Below the pieces are notes generated by a model that was not told where the DNA came from, ran no database searches, and was given only the letters and a program-made list of their open reading frames with translations. A stretch of 64,000 nucleotides of DNA from Hyaloperonospora brassicae (lineage: Eukaryota; Oomycota; Peronosporomycetes; Peronosporales; Peronosporaceae): the NCBI GenBank assembly GCA_947650285.1, contig CANTFL010001287.1, positions 186,001-250,000 on the forward strand, given 5' to 3'. This document shows, piece after piece, positions 17,631 to 30,891 of this stretch; within the stretch, counting starts at the first letter, position 1, and each line of letters opens with the position of its first letter. Both the position numbers and the translations under genes were made by a program.

Positions 17631-20600
17631 TGTCTTACATTTTATTAAGTCATAAACCTCTTCTTTTTGTCAATTGGTCCCAACTCAATGATGTCAATAT
17701 ACAAACATGAGCTGTGAAGTCTACTCACCACTCGTTGCGCGCGTCAAGCATGGATTGGTGTGTTGATATCATTCCATGCATCTAGTAAGTAGTAGGCCTT
17801 AAGTCACTGAAAGAACATCATTGTGTCTTGCGATATTCTCATAGGAAACATTCATTGTCAGACTCCTTATTATCAAATCTTGTAAATGATACTATTGTAA
17901 CAGGTTCACCCTTACAGTTGGTGCAGTGTTACAACGCACGAAAGAATCATTTTTAGCAAGCGTTTCTTTGTTGTCCTAGAGAATCTGTATTGTGACCAAT
18001 GCATCAGTGACGAATCATTGTTCAACTTTCATGGCTAAAAAGGCAACTGAGAATACGGCGCGGTACCTGTCTCATACAATCTTGGACGCAAGTCCTCAGC
18101 AAAACTTTGCTGAAATCGCAACAAAAGTACTAATGATGTTGATATGGCAAGACGCTTCCTCGGGATACGGTCACAAGACTTTGTAATGATCCTCGACACG
18201 TCCTTGACTGCACTTCTTACCGGTTGCAAGAGACATGATAGCTTGCCGACTCAGTATCGCAAAACGTTTTCGTCTGAAACACCGAAATGGACCTAGCACT
18301 CGGTACATGCCTAGTCAGTCTACAATACGGGGCCCCCACTTCCGATTGCATCAGTCCAGATCTACAGAATACTCTGCTTATATTTCTCCCTCGTAAGCTG
18401 CAAAGTGTGGCCGAATGAAACTGCTCACTTTTTGACAAAAGCGAAACGTTGCATATCGGAGACAGTTGACGTCCGTAACGCATAAAACATTGTGTTTCAG
18501 ATCTCTTTCGCGTTCTGCGCGGCTACAATCATGAAATGTAAAGACGACAGCAAAGCAGTGGACTAAGAAAGATAACATCAGTTAAAAAGTCGAGTGTTTA
18601 TTATGGTACCGATCAAACGACGCAAGTGACACTAGACCACCGTATTTATCTTCGACGATGAAGGCATGTATGCATGTTTTTGACAATATACACGAGGTCC
18701 GTCTCACGATGCGGTGTATTCGTGATCTATGAAACGAATAAGGAGTGCTTGCGAACATGTGTTCTCATGTTATAATGAGCTTGTTACCGTGCAAAACTCG
18801 TGTGCTTCATAAGTTCGCCCGTCAGGGAAGCTCATTGCGATTGTCGTGGCTTCAAACATAAAAATGTCATCGATAAGCTTAACAAGTGGCATCATGAGGC
18901 GCTAGATACCCTCCTGATTGTACCAAGTCGACCCACTTTGGAATCATACAGGTCAACGTCGACTAGGGATGCCAAGGAGAACAGTTACAAGCGACCACCT
19001 GCATGGCCAACTCCAGCGATAGACCTAGACGTGTTGGCCTTGACTATTACAACAGTAATCCAGACATTGTCACGTTTTCGGTGACCATTGATGTCATCGA
19101 GCAATAGATCGCTGTGCGCAAATCAAAAGAAGAATTGCTGCTGTCCTAATGACCAGCTTTGTTCATAGCCAACCTGACGACTTCCCCTTTACAGTACGCT
19201 ATCATCGGCAACCTTTTCTCAAGTGACAAATTATCATGGAATATGGGCCTTCCGTGAGTGACCAACTACATCAGCAGCTACGTTTTGTGCCTTTGCCTCG
19301 CTGGTTCCGCTCCAAGATGCATTCGCTGTGTTTGCATCTACAAACCTTTTGGCTTCAGCAACTCTTGGAGATAGCAAGCTGATGGTTCAGCACATTTGTT
19401 ATATTGTCGATCTAACGCGCAGTCATGGACATTTTCCACCCTTCTGAGGTCCTTCATTGACATGGCACATACACCTTGGACGATACTCGGAACCGGTATG
19501 TATCGATGCGACCACTAGGTGCAGTCCGCTCACGCGTACAAATCTTTCTTTCGTCCTCTTACTTTCATGACGTTCACACCATAGGCACGTGTTCGTCACA
19601 CCCCATACGAACCTACCTTTCGACATCTTCGTATTGCAAAAGTTTACGCAGCTACGGTCATCCTTTGCATACGTGCAGTACGTTTAGAAGTGCTCTTTTG
19701 TCTACCTTGACGCTTGCATTGGAGTCCAAAAGTAAAAGGTTTGCTTGATCTGCGGTTCAGTTTGGTTGTTGAGAAGGCGATGCCACCCGGCTTTCCATGA
19801 CGAAGCACGTGCCGGATGCAGATGTTTGTTTATCCGAAACTTAGGTAGCATGTAGCTTGTTCGCCTCGACAAGTCACTGAGTGCATGTAAAGCCGGGCAA
19901 TGACATCGGGCACATCAACAGTACGGCATTAATACTTTGTGCTACCGAGAAGAGGTTGCAAATTTCCAGACAAAGCAGTGATAACGCTAGTCTTGCTGTG
20001 TGTGCGCACCTGGCCGACTGCATTACACGATTGCGTTATACAGTAGTAGTTCATTGGCGTCCTGTCTGCGGTACCATAATGGAGAACGTGAGCGAGTTCG
20101 ACGAAACTTGGGATCACAGAAACGGCGGGCAGTTGGTAGTGGCGCCCCATGCCATCAATTTGTCCAAGGGTACTAACACAGGCTGACACATTCATTCGTT
20201 CGTCAAGCCTGATACACAACTGGGCACCCTATCGAGCTACCGGTTCTGGTCTGTACAAGTATGTACGCGCCTACGAGTAAGCGAATAGGTAGTATTGCTG
20301 TAGTGCACAACACGGGTCACAAAGAGCGTTCAACATACCATTACTATCAGTATCTGATCTTTCGGTGCACGTAAAGAAGATAAGGTATGGCTTCGGAATA
20401 GTTGGAATGCAACACGAAGCAATGGCAATCACGAAAATGCCTTTTCTTCATGGCCACTTGCACACCAGTGGCACCCGTGGGAAGAGCAGCACGCTAGAAA
20501 CAGCACGCAGTGGATGAATACTATGCGCGCACATGTTTTTTTTGTTATATGCCTGGATATCGTAAGCAGAACTTGGCCAAGACAGGGCTTCTAACGGGAG

Positions 20601-20892
20601 GCTGGTCTTGCGTGGTGGAACTGAGCTTCTAGTCAATATGTATCAGCTCATGCCCGAATAGCACTGTAGTCGTGGTCCACGTGTGACCACTCGAAAAACA
20701 AGTGATTGGATCGACCAGAACAAAGAGTCAACAGAAGCATTGTTTGCACAGCTGCAGGTGTCTCTTTGTGATGTCTGTTGGGATGGTTGATGGCGTACGA
20801 GTGCGTACGAACATCGACGTACTTTGCCTTTGCCCTTCTACACGCAGTGAACGTACCAATTGCTCTGTGAACATTCCACTCGAGACGGCAAG
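17631..20892. other. Gene-free interval between gypsy copy 1 and the TTLL12 gene
   Basis: About 3.3 kb without a supported gene. The longest open stretches (for example 18800-19084 and 19881-20186 on +) show no domain and poor coding character. The region looks like unconstrained intergenic DNA or old repeat debris that I cannot assign. Confidence 0.5.
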
Positions 20893-23049
20893 TCAAATGC
20901 GAGAGCAGCCATGCACTGTCTCGTCCGGGCGATCCAACACCAGCACGTTCATAAGATCGTTGTAAAAGTGCGGGAAGTACTTGCAAGCTCGGGTGCAATC
21001 CGGCTGGAAGTTCGTTTCCAAGATGACCGGACGCAAGCGCTCATCACCAGTCTCCTCGTCAGCTTCCCACGATAGCATCACGTCTACACCATAAAGTGCG
21101 CGCGACTTCGTGCAGCGGCCTAGGCCAAGTGGAGGAGGGTGCGCTGTCGCAATTTCAAACAGCTTCTTGATCGATGAGCAGATGTCAGTGTACACCACCG
21201 ACCAATCTTCGCTCGGGTATTCGTTTTCGAATCGGTCGACAAACTCGGCGTTGTCCATAATCCGAACATCATAATCCGAGTAATTCATGACAGTGAAGTG
21301 TTTCTCAAAGTCCTGGAAACCGTCCATACTGAACTCTTTGTTCGCAATACGAAGCCAGTAAACGTCGCTCAAGTAAATCTCCAAAGGGTCCGTCGACTTG
21401 ATCATCACGAGAAAACGAAAGTCAAATTTTCGCTCATCGATCAGCAGCGGGCGGTGAATGTATCTGCATGCAACTTTGGGCCCGGTCTCAGCTATACGCG
21501 CGAGGTGCGGGGCATTTTGCGCAATACACGCGTCAATGGAGCGAGCCATGTTCCAAGGCTTACAGATCCAGTGGTTGGCCTCATCATCGTCTTCGCCGTT
21601 TTCATGAGCCTTTACGTCGCGGCAGATATACTGCGCGATCAGCTCAGGGAACTCGGTAGTCATATTGTACGTCTCTGCAAGCCAGTCCGGCTGCTCGCCA
21701 CCGTTGTGCCTAAGCATGAACAAAGCGGCGTCAATGTATGCGGCTTGGATTACAGAGCCACTCTACGTACAGTTTGCACATTTCGTAGAGTAGATCCTTG
21801 CACGTGAGAATCTTCTCGTTCGGAAACTGATTGATTATCTGCACGTTTTCATTTGTAATATACTTGTCAAAGTCCATGAGGTGGCGGGTGGACCATATAA
21901 CCTGCGCATCTGCTTCGCTATCCACAAGGGCAAAGCGCGGATGATTCAAGTTCTCGTGCAATAACTCCAGATCTGTTGAATTCAAGTACGCAAAGTTAGT
22001 AAACAGGCTCTGGCACATCACCGACACAAAAACGAAACGCTGTACCAGAATACACGCGAAGAGGCTCCGAGTCTGCTACGATCGTAGAAAGCGGGGCCGA
22101 TGTAACAGACGTGGTCGAGTCCGAATACGTCTCCGAATCACAGCTCACAATGGTGTGGAATCTCGAGCGAGCATTCTCGAGCGAATATGCCTGCTTACGC
22201 TCACAAACTATTTCTCGGAGCTCGTCAACATACGGACACGTTTCGGTGTTACCAGGCTCGTAGAACAGCGCAGCTAACAGCGCCGTGTGCATCGACGCGT
22301 TTGCTGCATACTCGGGGAAGTAGTCCCGTGACAAAAAGTCTCCTCCTTCGATAGTTCGCACGGTCCACACAAGTGTGAACGCACAGTGCGACGCGCCGTA
22401 GTAAAATGGTGCCATGCGCACGTTGGGATCATCGCTGTGCTCAATGGCAGATCCCACCTCGTCCATCACGTACCAGATCGTCGACGACTGCTCAGGCTTC
22501 ACGTTGCCAAGACGGTAGGTACTGGCATACCGCCACACGCGATCAGCAACAGCAGCTATACGCTGCTCTTTTGTACAATCTTCTCCCTGCTGCGTGTCGT
22601 CTGTGGTCAGCAGCATGAGGCCCTCCATTCTCTCGAGAAGAGACGGGACTGTCTCTAGCTGCTGCTGCACCTTGTCCGCCGTGAACGTCCAGGCATGGTC
22701 CACTAGAAACAGCGCTTCGTCTGCGTCAGGCTGCATGGGCGACAAGTCCACATCATCACGCACAACAACGTGCAGATCTCCGTCTTCGTCTCGCGCCAGG
22801 AAAAAGAAGTCGCCGGCATCGAATACTTCGCGTCTAAAAGGAATGCAACACGAAGCAGAGAAGAAACACGAGCGGAGACGGATCAATGCCCTCGTCAGTC
22901 GTCAACCCATACAGTATCACGATCGAGTCAGTCAGACGACGACCGTACTTGAGTTTGTAACACACGATGGGCCACAGTCGCGGCGGTACTTGCGCTGCAC
23001 GCAGCTGCGCCGCGTGTTGTTGCAGGAACCTCTCGATCTCGTGCTCCAT
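20893..23049 (-). CDS. Tubulin-tyrosine-ligase-like protein 12 homologue (four exons)
   Basis: Four exons: 23049-22949, 22833-22046, 21972-21771 and 21709-20893. GT-AG introns of 115, 73 and 61 nt have donors GTACGG, GTACAG and GTACGT. The joined frame is exactly 1,908 nt, 635 aa, close to animal TTLL12 (about 644). The start MEHEIERFLQQHAAQL leads into LWPIVCYKLK and, across intron 1, REVFDAG, typical of the SET-like N-terminal half. FLVDHAWTFTADKVQQQLETVP and IWYVMDEVGSAIEHSD follow. The C-terminal TTL-like ATP-grasp half shows HPRFALVDSEADAQVIW, NQFPNEKILTCKDLL, HWICKPWNMARSID, KFDFRFLVMI, FEKHFTVMNY, YGVDVMLSW and ILETNFQPDC. Animal TTLL12 lacks clear ligase activity and affects tubulin and histone modification; the same is inferred here. 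The gene shares a 168-bp promoter with the divergent SSX2IP-like gene. Confidence 0.92.
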
Positions 23050-23217
23050 AGCTGGTGGTTATTGTCAATTGAAATGACGCAATGGCTACACTTTTTCCGG
23101 CCAGTGGATGGATCGTAGATGGGTACATCTCGAGTGTCCTCACTAAGTTCGTTGTGGTACTTACTGACAGAGTGATGGTCACCTGACAATCGGTCATCTT
23201 CCGACAAGTTGCTGGGC
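23050..23217. promoter_or_regulatory. Bidirectional promoter between TTLL12 and SSX2IP-like genes
   Basis: Only 168 bp separate the two divergent start codons, so both promoters and leaders must share it. No specific transcription factor site can be named with confidence. Confidence 0.7.
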
Positions 23218-25494
23218 ATGGACAGCAGGCAACTCAACGAAGCGCACGAGGAGTGCATCCATGGAAGCTACGCAATGGACTTCAGCTCAGTCTTTCGTCA
23301 GGTAAAGCGCGCTCGCTCGGACGATCGTGTCGACGAAGAGGAGAAGGCGACCCGCACGTTCGCGCCCGACAGGTGGCAGTTTCTCTCGGGTAATACCGTC
23401 CGCGCGTATCCCCCAGGAGGGAATACCGACAATGCACGGTTTCTACCGGAAGATACCGGTACTTTAAGGCCCACTGCAATGACTGCGGTAGCCCGTGTGA
23501 GTCCGTGGCGGCTACCGAGTCAGCAGTCCATCGCAGAGAGTCAGCAATACCTCAACGATCAGCTTCAACATGTCGTCGCGCTTTCGTCTGTGCTGTTGTC
23601 CGACTCAGAGAAGACCACAAGAAACAAGTTTTTGCTCCAAGAGAGAGCAGAACAGGACGATGTGGATCGGGTGTGCTCTTTAGACGTGACGAGTCTATGG
23701 ACTCTACTGGCAGTGGGCTCAGAGGCTCAGACGCTGCAGCAACAGACGGCTGAGCGCGGGCTGCGAGACGTGTTGGATCTCGTCAGTTTCTTACTGTACG
23801 TGCGGGAGCGCGAGTTGGCACACCAGAATCGACTGAGCGAGAGCTTATCGAGAGCCGAGAAGCAGCTGGAGCGGAAGGGCCACATTGTACAGACGTTGGC
23901 GTCTGATCTGGAGACTTTCAAGCAGAACAGTGCACAGAGAGAGAATGTGTTGAAAGCCAGGGAGCAGGTTCTATTGACAGAAAGGAAGACGCTGCAGATG
24001 GAGAAGAAATCAGCAGAAGTGCACTGTGCAAGGTACGCGCAACTGGAAACACGAGGGCGGCTAGGTTGTGGGGGGTTTTGTTCCGACGATATTGTGATTT
24101 CGCAGGCTGCAGGGAGTCGAGACAGCGTACAAAGCGCAATTGCGAAAGAAAGATGTCGACTATGCACGACTAAAGAAGAGTTTGCAGGATGTAGTTGCTC
24201 GTGCTGCAAAAGAGAAACGGGTGCGAGGGCATTTTTTGGCGTGTCAAGGTCGGTGTATTTCATCATGGCTAACTTCTGCGACGTGTCCACTTGATGTAGG
24301 GTATGGCTATAGCGAAACCGCTGAATGGTGTGCAGGAGCGAAAGCAGATATCAATGACGAATCAATCGAAAGAAAGCAAGTTGACAAAGCAAATCATGGA
24401 GAATCTCGAACGGAAAAAAGCTGAGTTGCTGTGTGACAACGAAGCGCTTGCAAAGCGCTACGATACGCTGCAGCATCACTTGCAAGCGCTGACTTCACAG
24501 TACAAAAAGGCCGTCCAGCTCTTTCTTGCCCAGTACGTTGGACGCTTGTTATACCGCAGTTACAAGACGTCAATATTGACAATGCACTACTTTACACGTA
24601 CTGCTTCTCGTACAGGAAAAGCCTAGGCGGAAACAGCGAAGAATTTGAAAAGCTTGCTGGTGCTCCGATTGACGACTTCACTCCTACGCCGTTTAACATG
24701 GCCACAAAGAAGGGGATTTCCCAATACATTGCGCGGTCGATGGAGGCTCTGGACAATAGGTTGAAGCAGCTTGAAGAGGCCATTCGTAACGAACTGCCAC
24801 TAGCGGAAGCTCGCAGCGACAAAGAGGCACTCAAGTGCTTACGCCAGAAGCTAGACGATGCACATGGCATCATCAACGAGCAAGACCAGCTGCTGCAAGC
24901 GTCGCTTATTGTGCCTATAGTAGACGTTAGACTCGGTCATGGAACGAGTCAGCAAGGCATGGGGGCAAAAGCGAGTGCAGCGTGTGCCGCGAGATTGAGA
25001 AGCTCACCTGACGCAAGTGCTGAGGAAGATCTGGTGCGTGAAAAAAGAGAGCTAGCAGTACTCCGGCAGAATTTGCAAAATGAACGCAAGCTTCTACAAG
25101 AACAGGCTATCAAACTTGACAAAGACCGCTTGGAGTTTGAGGTAAGCGGTGGATGATGTATGCTGGTTCTGTATTACAAGCTTACGAGCGTTTCGGTAGA
25201 TCACCCGGCAGGATCAATTGTTCGGATCGTTTTCGGCTGAAAAACAGGCATCGCCTTCCATCGTAGACAATGCTGATTGTTCCACACCGAAGCGACGATG
25301 TCGGGCAAAGGTGTCGGATGTGGACGACATGGACATCCCTTTTGATGTTCCAGTTTCAGGTACGCTCGCATATTTTCGATCGTGCCTGATGAGTCAGCAA
25401 TGGTAGCTTAATCTTTTGCCAATTTACTGTAGCCACGCCTGAGACGGCTGCTCTGCTGAAGAACATCGGGATCAATGTGCCGACTGAGCAGTGA
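23218..25494 (+). CDS. SSX2IP/ADIP-family centrosomal coiled-coil protein (six exons)
   Basis: Exons 23218-24032, 24106-24220, 24300-24532, 24616-25141, 25200-25359 and 25433-25494. The introns are 58-83 nt, all GT-AG, with donors GTACGC, GTGCGA, GTACGT, GTAAGC and GTACGC. The spliced frame is 1,911 nt, 636 aa, against ~614 for human SSX2IP. Family features: SIAESQQYLNDQL near residue 105, a long coiled coil through VRERELAHQNRLSESLSRAE, then YARLKKSLQDVVARAAKEKR, the block ISQYIARSMEALDNRLKQLE, and LRQNLQNERKLLQEQAIKL. The family (ADIP, yeast Msd1) sits at centrosomes or spindle poles, anchors microtubules and supports ciliogenesis. ATG 23218 was chosen because the frame before it begins at TTG. 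Exon 5 could start at 25212 instead of 25200 without changing the frame. Confidence 0.88.
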
Positions 25495-28400
25495 GTGGCC
25501 TCTGTGCGCGAGTATTGGACGAGAAAACTTATTATTATGAACAAGACATCGGTCGAGTTATTGTGGTGTCGGGTCTTATGCGGAGATGTTGCCATGTGGG
25601 TAGACTCCGCTCGCCGTATAGAAAGTCTGTCGTATTTGTCTTACGTGACAGCCGAGCTGTCTAGATACGAGCATTCATTTTAGCTAGAAATAAGCTCAGA
25701 TAAAGTCGACAGATACTGGCCGGAACTCGTCGGCTACGTTGTTATCAGAGGAGCTAAAATTTGCTATCAAAAATATGGATTTTAGCGATATTGTCATATC
25801 AAAACTGTTGATTGCAATATATTTCAATGAAAGAGATTTACTTATATCGCCAAATCACCAACTATCTGATTCCTCAATAGTGGAAAAAAACAATCGACAG
25901 CGTCAGCGAATATTCCGCAAGCTATGTAAACAAGCCGAACATCTATTAGATCGAACAGTCAGCATGAGCACCTTTCTCTCGAATCCGACTTGGTCACCGA
26001 AGTCGACATTCGGATGCGTCGCGTACTCTTGTCGTCGAGCTTCTCCTTTTATTGTATCATATATAGCCTGACCATAATCGTCGCCGACATGGCTTATCGA
26101 AAGAACGAAAGTCAGCTACCGCCAGAATTGAGCGTTCTGAGCATCGCATTCACCGCGTGTTTGACCGGCACCTATTGGTCTTTCGAGCAGACATGTGTGT
26201 AACTCGGCGTTAGCCACTATTCCCAGACGTTGTTGATAAACGGGCCTTGATGTAAATAGCAAAGTAGCGTAAAGCTAACTTCGTGTCGTTTTGTTTAGAC
26301 AAAAACACTCCAGTCCCAGCCCACATGCTTACTTCGCAACGTTACTCTTCCTCCAAAAGAGAGTTCTCGTCGATTGACACTGGCAATACGCGAGGGGAAT
26401 CGGATGAATAAAGTAAGAGGCGAAGCAGGGTCCAGTACTCAAAGTCTGTTACGAACAGCCATTCTGTAGAGCTTAGATCAATAAGTATGTCATTCGAAAT
26501 CACACAAAACGTTTCTACTGCTTTCACATCACCAGCGGACAACATGCATCGCTAGCCGCACAGTATAGCCGTTTGTGATGTGGATCCACGTTGGAAGGCA
26601 CCTGCACCCGTTGCTGAAATCGTGGATGTCCTACCATCGATACAAAGCCTTCGTGTGCATCGTATCCGAACCAGGCACAAGTAAAGTAGCTACACAAGTG
26701 TAAACTACATCGAGGATCGCTACCCGTTGTGCGATGCCGTGTCTAGTTCTTTGCTGATGAAATTTCTCGCGCTTTCTCTGTCTTTGCATTGGTTTTTTGT
26801 TGCTGAACATAGAACTGAGCAACCCGAAACGACGCACGAAGCATTGCTAGCATTCCTTCTGTTAGCCGGTAGTAGCGTGAAACCGATTCAGACGTGTACG
26901 TGCATACTGGTGCGTAAAACTCAGCGCAGAGTAGCGGAACCGTGCGCAATCCGCTGTGTTTTTTATGCAGCAGAAATGGTTGCGTCATACGGTAAAAGCA
27001 GAACATGCAGCGGTCGTTCGCAGAATCGCATCGATGAGAACTCCCCGTCAATAGCGACAAGCAGTAATCGTGCATTAGACTATCAGTGGAAGCTTCCAAG
27101 GTGGTGGCAGCACAGTTTATCCCACAAACGCACGTCCGGTGACAAGCTCTTCGTTGGCAGGACCATCTCAATGCTCTGCATCGAGCTCTAGAAAAAAACG
27201 GCGATGACTGTCGAGCAGATTGCAGACCGCTGTTCGACCTTAAAAGGTGAGTGGAATCGCTCAATTATTCGTACGAGGAGCACATTGTGGCTTTCTGTTG
27301 TTCTGCATGCAAACAATAGCTTGAAAAACAGATCAACGAGCGGAACTAGCTGGACCGAGAAACGGTCTACAGATGCAGACCGCTGTTCGACGTTTGCACG
27401 CAGTCCTTGTCGTAGCATTGACACACAGCATTGCACACGCTGCTCCTGGAAAAAGATAGGCTCGTTCTGACTCATCGATTGAGAAGCAGAGTCAATCGCG
27501 CTGAGTGGACGTGCGGAAGCACGCGGGCGGATGGGACTTGACGTCGTTGCTGACCAAGTGTCAAAACTCGTGAGTATATCCAACGGTATCCATGGGCGTC
27601 AAGAACGCCTATCAACCTAAGGAACGACGAGCTGTGGTCGATCCGAAGCATTGTTTGACACTCGCTTTTCTTCCAGCATCGAGCGAAAGAGTCAGACGTG
27701 TCTATCCAGACTTTGATGGTCGCAAGATGTCGACGTGCGCTCTCTCAGCATAGAGGAGAGAGAGAGAGAGACGTGGCGACTCGGTCTTTGGTGATTGCAG
27801 GATATCTGTCTGATACATCCTCAGCGTTTTTCGCAACGCCCGTTCCTCTTGCGAGTCAGGCGGTCGTACAGCGCTGGTCTGGCAACTTTGCTTTGGCATA
27901 GCAGCAGAGATTTGCTCCTTCTGTTTTGCGTGTCAGACTGCGGGTTTTCCCGCTTCGCTCCAGCGCGGAGTTCCCTCGTGTCTGTTTCCTACAGTTCTCT
28001 GACGCTGACTTCAATGAAGACGCTGCACGCAGGAACGTTCCTCGCTTTTGGTGTACCCACAAGTTAGTGATACAAACACTGCCCAGTGTCTGCCATACAT
28101 ACGTCTACATCTTCTGATCCCTCGTCAGGACGGCCACGAAGGTGATGGCCTCCCTGTATGCGCTCTTTCGTCATCGTGGGTCACAACACAGTGTGCCACG
28201 AAGTAACATGCGAAAGACCTGAGGTGGATCAGGAAGAAGAGCCGACGTCACATGATGACTCAATGTGAAGAAAGCCAACTATCGCTGTCGAGAAATCGAA
28301 AGTCAGGCGTAACGTCGCTGTCGTTTGGCTCAGTGCCACCGGTACACAGGTCCAATCGTGTCGCCATTCGCCCATCAAAAGCATGAGACCGTCGACGCTG

Positions 28401-29385
28401 TTAGCTGGTGGCTCAAGACGGAAGCGACGAACCCATTCCGATGCAAACGACCACCAGAGCTGACTCACGTCGCACGGCAGTGGTCATGTTGCGTGCTACA
28501 CGTTCGCTCGATCCTGACCGTAACCTCATGTAAATCATGTGTCAGTCACGGCAGCCCACGCGCAATGTGCGCCTCGTCACCGACACCCCGTCGCACAAAA
28601 GAGCAGGCGGCGGTTTGTCCATCTTCACCTTTGCTTGTATCCGCCTAAGCCCCGCCGCAACGGCTTCTAAGAACCGCAACGCATTCGAGTCTGAATCTCG
28701 ATCAACTCGTCGTGGCTGATCCTTCGCACGGTCGCAATCTTTGGGTCCTCTGGTCGTTTTCGAGGCCGCGTCCTGTTCTTGCGTGTCGGTGTCGATTTCG
28801 GTGGAGTCACGACGGCTCTACCCGTCGACGGTCAGCTCTTTTCCACTAGAAAAGTGACCTCATGCATCGCAAAGCTCTTTCTGCGTGTCAAGCGCACGCT
28901 CAACTCAACGCTCTCGTCCGTCCGTCCGTCCGTCCGTCGAGGGAATGCCGTGACACGGAAGCGCTCCCGACCATTTCAGCGTCCACCCGCTGCTGCCCCT
29001 CCATCGCAGTCCCTCAGCCAGTGCAGTAATCGCAAGAGCTCTTCTCGCACGGCGCGTGCATCCTACGCGGCGCTTCACGTGACACACGAGCCCTTCCTTG
29101 GGCTGGCTATATCCACGTGGCACGCGGGCCGAGGATTGGTCCGCGACTGCCGCTCTCGAAGGCAAGAAGAGCCTCTCGCGAAAGGCTCGTGGTCGCCGTC
29201 GCGTCGACGACAAGGACGAGGCGCTTTACCGTCTGGCAGAGTCCATCATCATCAAGTCATTTGTCGTCCGTCTGCTTCTCTCTTCTCGCTCCTCTTCTTC
29301 TCTGCTGCTGCTTCTTCTTCCGGTTGTTGTGGTTCGTCGTCTATTGTTGTCTCGAGCCCGCGCTCAGGTCTGTCCGTAAAGGGGC
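25495..29385. other. Gene-free interval between SSX2IP-like and the unknown ORF
   Basis: About 3.9 kb without a supported gene. It contains a short direct repeat (GCAGACCGCTGTTCGAC at about 27,222 and 27,377), a GA-rich run near 27,752-27,770, and a (GTCC)n tetranucleotide run of about 25 bp at 28,914-28,938. The GC-richer, pyrimidine-rich last 600 bp probably includes the promoter and leader of the next gene. Open stretches such as 28779-29480 overlap the real gene in another frame. Confidence 0.5.
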
Positions 29386-30891
29386 ATGACGTTCTGTGCC
29401 GGAAGAGAAGACGACAGCCACAGCTCTCGCAGCGCCAGCGGTTGGCCCGAGGACGGCTGGAGAGCTCCTGTGGTCGCTGACGAAGAGGGGCACTGGGCTC
29501 AAGTCGGCAATCGTCGGGGCAAAGACGACGCGGCGATGCGCGACATGTTTGCAAAGCAGCTCACGGACGTGTCGCGGGTCTCCGTCGAGAGCCTCTCGTG
29601 GGATCTGCCGGGCCACGAATCCAGTGGCGACGACGACGACGACGACGGGTCGTCCGCGTTTGTGCTGCCCACCGCGTCGGTCAGCCCGACCGCAGAAGCT
29701 GATCCGCTGCACTGGGACCTCATCTCGCCGTGCTCCGAGACGTCGTCTTCTCGATCCCGCGTCTCGTCTCCGTTGACACACGTGTTGCGCTCGTCTCGAG
29801 GCAGTGAGCTGAAGGGGTCCGAGCACGAGTCGGAAGGTACGCACGCGATGATGAAAGCCAGCGCTCAAGAGCTGGTGGCGGAGGAGGAGCTGGAGGAGCT
29901 GGAGGAGCACGAGCAGGAAAGAGGTTACGACGTGCAGGTTGAGGAGGAGGAGGGGGCGACGGCAGATGACTCGACGACGTGCTGGGTACCTGACGTCTGC
30001 AGTGTCCTGTCGTCAGCTGCAGTCACTCCAGCGCCGGTGAACCCGTTTGCGGGTCACCCGTCGGCTGCGCTGGCAGAGACGCGGGACCAGTCAACCCACG
30101 AAGTCCGTAGCACCTGCGACGAAGCCACGCGACTGCGTCGGCCGAGTCTCTTGCCCCGAGTTCCCATTGCTGCGCCCTGGAGACGACCAAAGGCCCGCAC
30201 GTGCTCGGGCGCGGGATCGGCAGCAATGGCTCTCGCTGCTGTCAAGGCGCGCGCGCGCTCAGTGTCTCGTGCGGGGCGGCACCCAGTCACCGTCAAGGAC
30301 GACGAAGACGACGGCGACTTTTCGAGCGACGATGAGGGGTACAGACCAGCGCTGCCTCGCCGCAGCGTGGATGAGATGGAGCCCAGTCAGGCGGATCAGC
30401 GGCGACGAGCAGCGAGTACGGGCTTTGCCAGGCGTCGACTAAGCGTGAACGTTAGCATGAAACCGGCGATGGTGGCCAAGCACCTGCAGGACGCGGTGGA
30501 CAAGCTGAACAGTCAATTGCACCTGCTTCGATCGGGTTCGAGCGCTTCGACCGCCATGAGTGAAGAGAGCTACCTCGAGAGTCCTGCGTATCAAGAGGTG
30601 ATGGCCTCGCCGACTCGTGCATCGAGCATCCGCCTGGACGCTGCAACGCCCGTGCGGCTTATCAGTGCCGCAAACGCGTGCTCTGCTGAGAGCGACCCAC
30701 AACAGTCGACACGTCAGCAGAAGCTGCGTGCAGGCGTGTTCAAGGCCGCTGGGCTGTTGAACGTCGTGTCAGCTGAAGCCGCGCGGAAGCTCAAGTCGCG
30801 CGGCTTTCGTGGTCGACAAAAGGCCGCGAGCGAGACGGAAGAAGAAGATTCCGAGTTCTCGTCGCCGTATTCTGGGACGCTGGACATTTAA
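29386..30891 (+). CDS. Hypothetical disordered Ser/Asp/Glu-rich protein
   Basis: 501 aa from ATG 29386, single exon, ending 97 bp from the convergent stop codon of the Brr2 gene. No domain is recognised. The composition is strongly biased: Asp runs (GDDDDDDGSS), Glu runs (AEEELEELEEHEQERG and QVEEEEG), Ser-rich patches (SETSSSRSRVSS) and a basic central section. A short predicted helix, AMVAKHLQDAVDKLNSQLHLL (about 363-383), is the only likely structured or coiled segment. Acidic clusters next to Ser suggest casein-kinase-type phosphorylation and a regulatory or scaffold role, but no function can be given. Coding potential is supported by a long frame, ATG start and consistent codon use. Confidence 0.7.
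   Translation: MTFCAGREDDSHSSRSASGWPEDGWRAPVVADEEGHWAQVGNRRGKDDAAMRDMFAKQLTDVSRVSVESLSWDLPGHESSGDDDDDDGSSAFVLPTASVSPTAEADPLHWDLISPCSETSSSRSRVSSPLTHVLRSSRGSELKGSEHESEGTHAMMKASAQELVAEEELEELEEHEQERGYDVQVEEEEGATADDSTTCWVPDVCSVLSSAAVTPAPVNPFAGHPSAALAETRDQSTHEVRSTCDEATRLRRPSLLPRVPIAAPWRRPKARTCSGAGSAAMALAAVKARARSVSRAGRHPVTVKDDEDDGDFSSDDEGYRPALPRRSVDEMEPSQADQRRRAASTGFARRRLSVNVSMKPAMVAKHLQDAVDKLNSQLHLLRSGSSASTAMSEESYLESPAYQEVMASPTRASSIRLDAATPVRLISAANACSAESDPQQSTRQQKLRAGVFKAAGLLNVVSAEAARKLKSRGFRGRQKAASETEEEDSEFSSPYSGTLDI

Noticed and set aside
18800..19084. Plus-strand ORF of 94 codons considered as a Copia Gag fragment
   Set aside because: No diagnostic motif (no zinc knuckle, no conserved capsid block) could be found.
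26727..27264. Overlapping ORFs of 154 (+) and 173 (-) codons
   Set aside because: Both lack recognisable domains and are mutually overlapping; neither is supported over the other.
27740..27775. GA-rich run near 27,750
   Set aside because: A short simple-sequence stretch with no associated gene or regulatory context.
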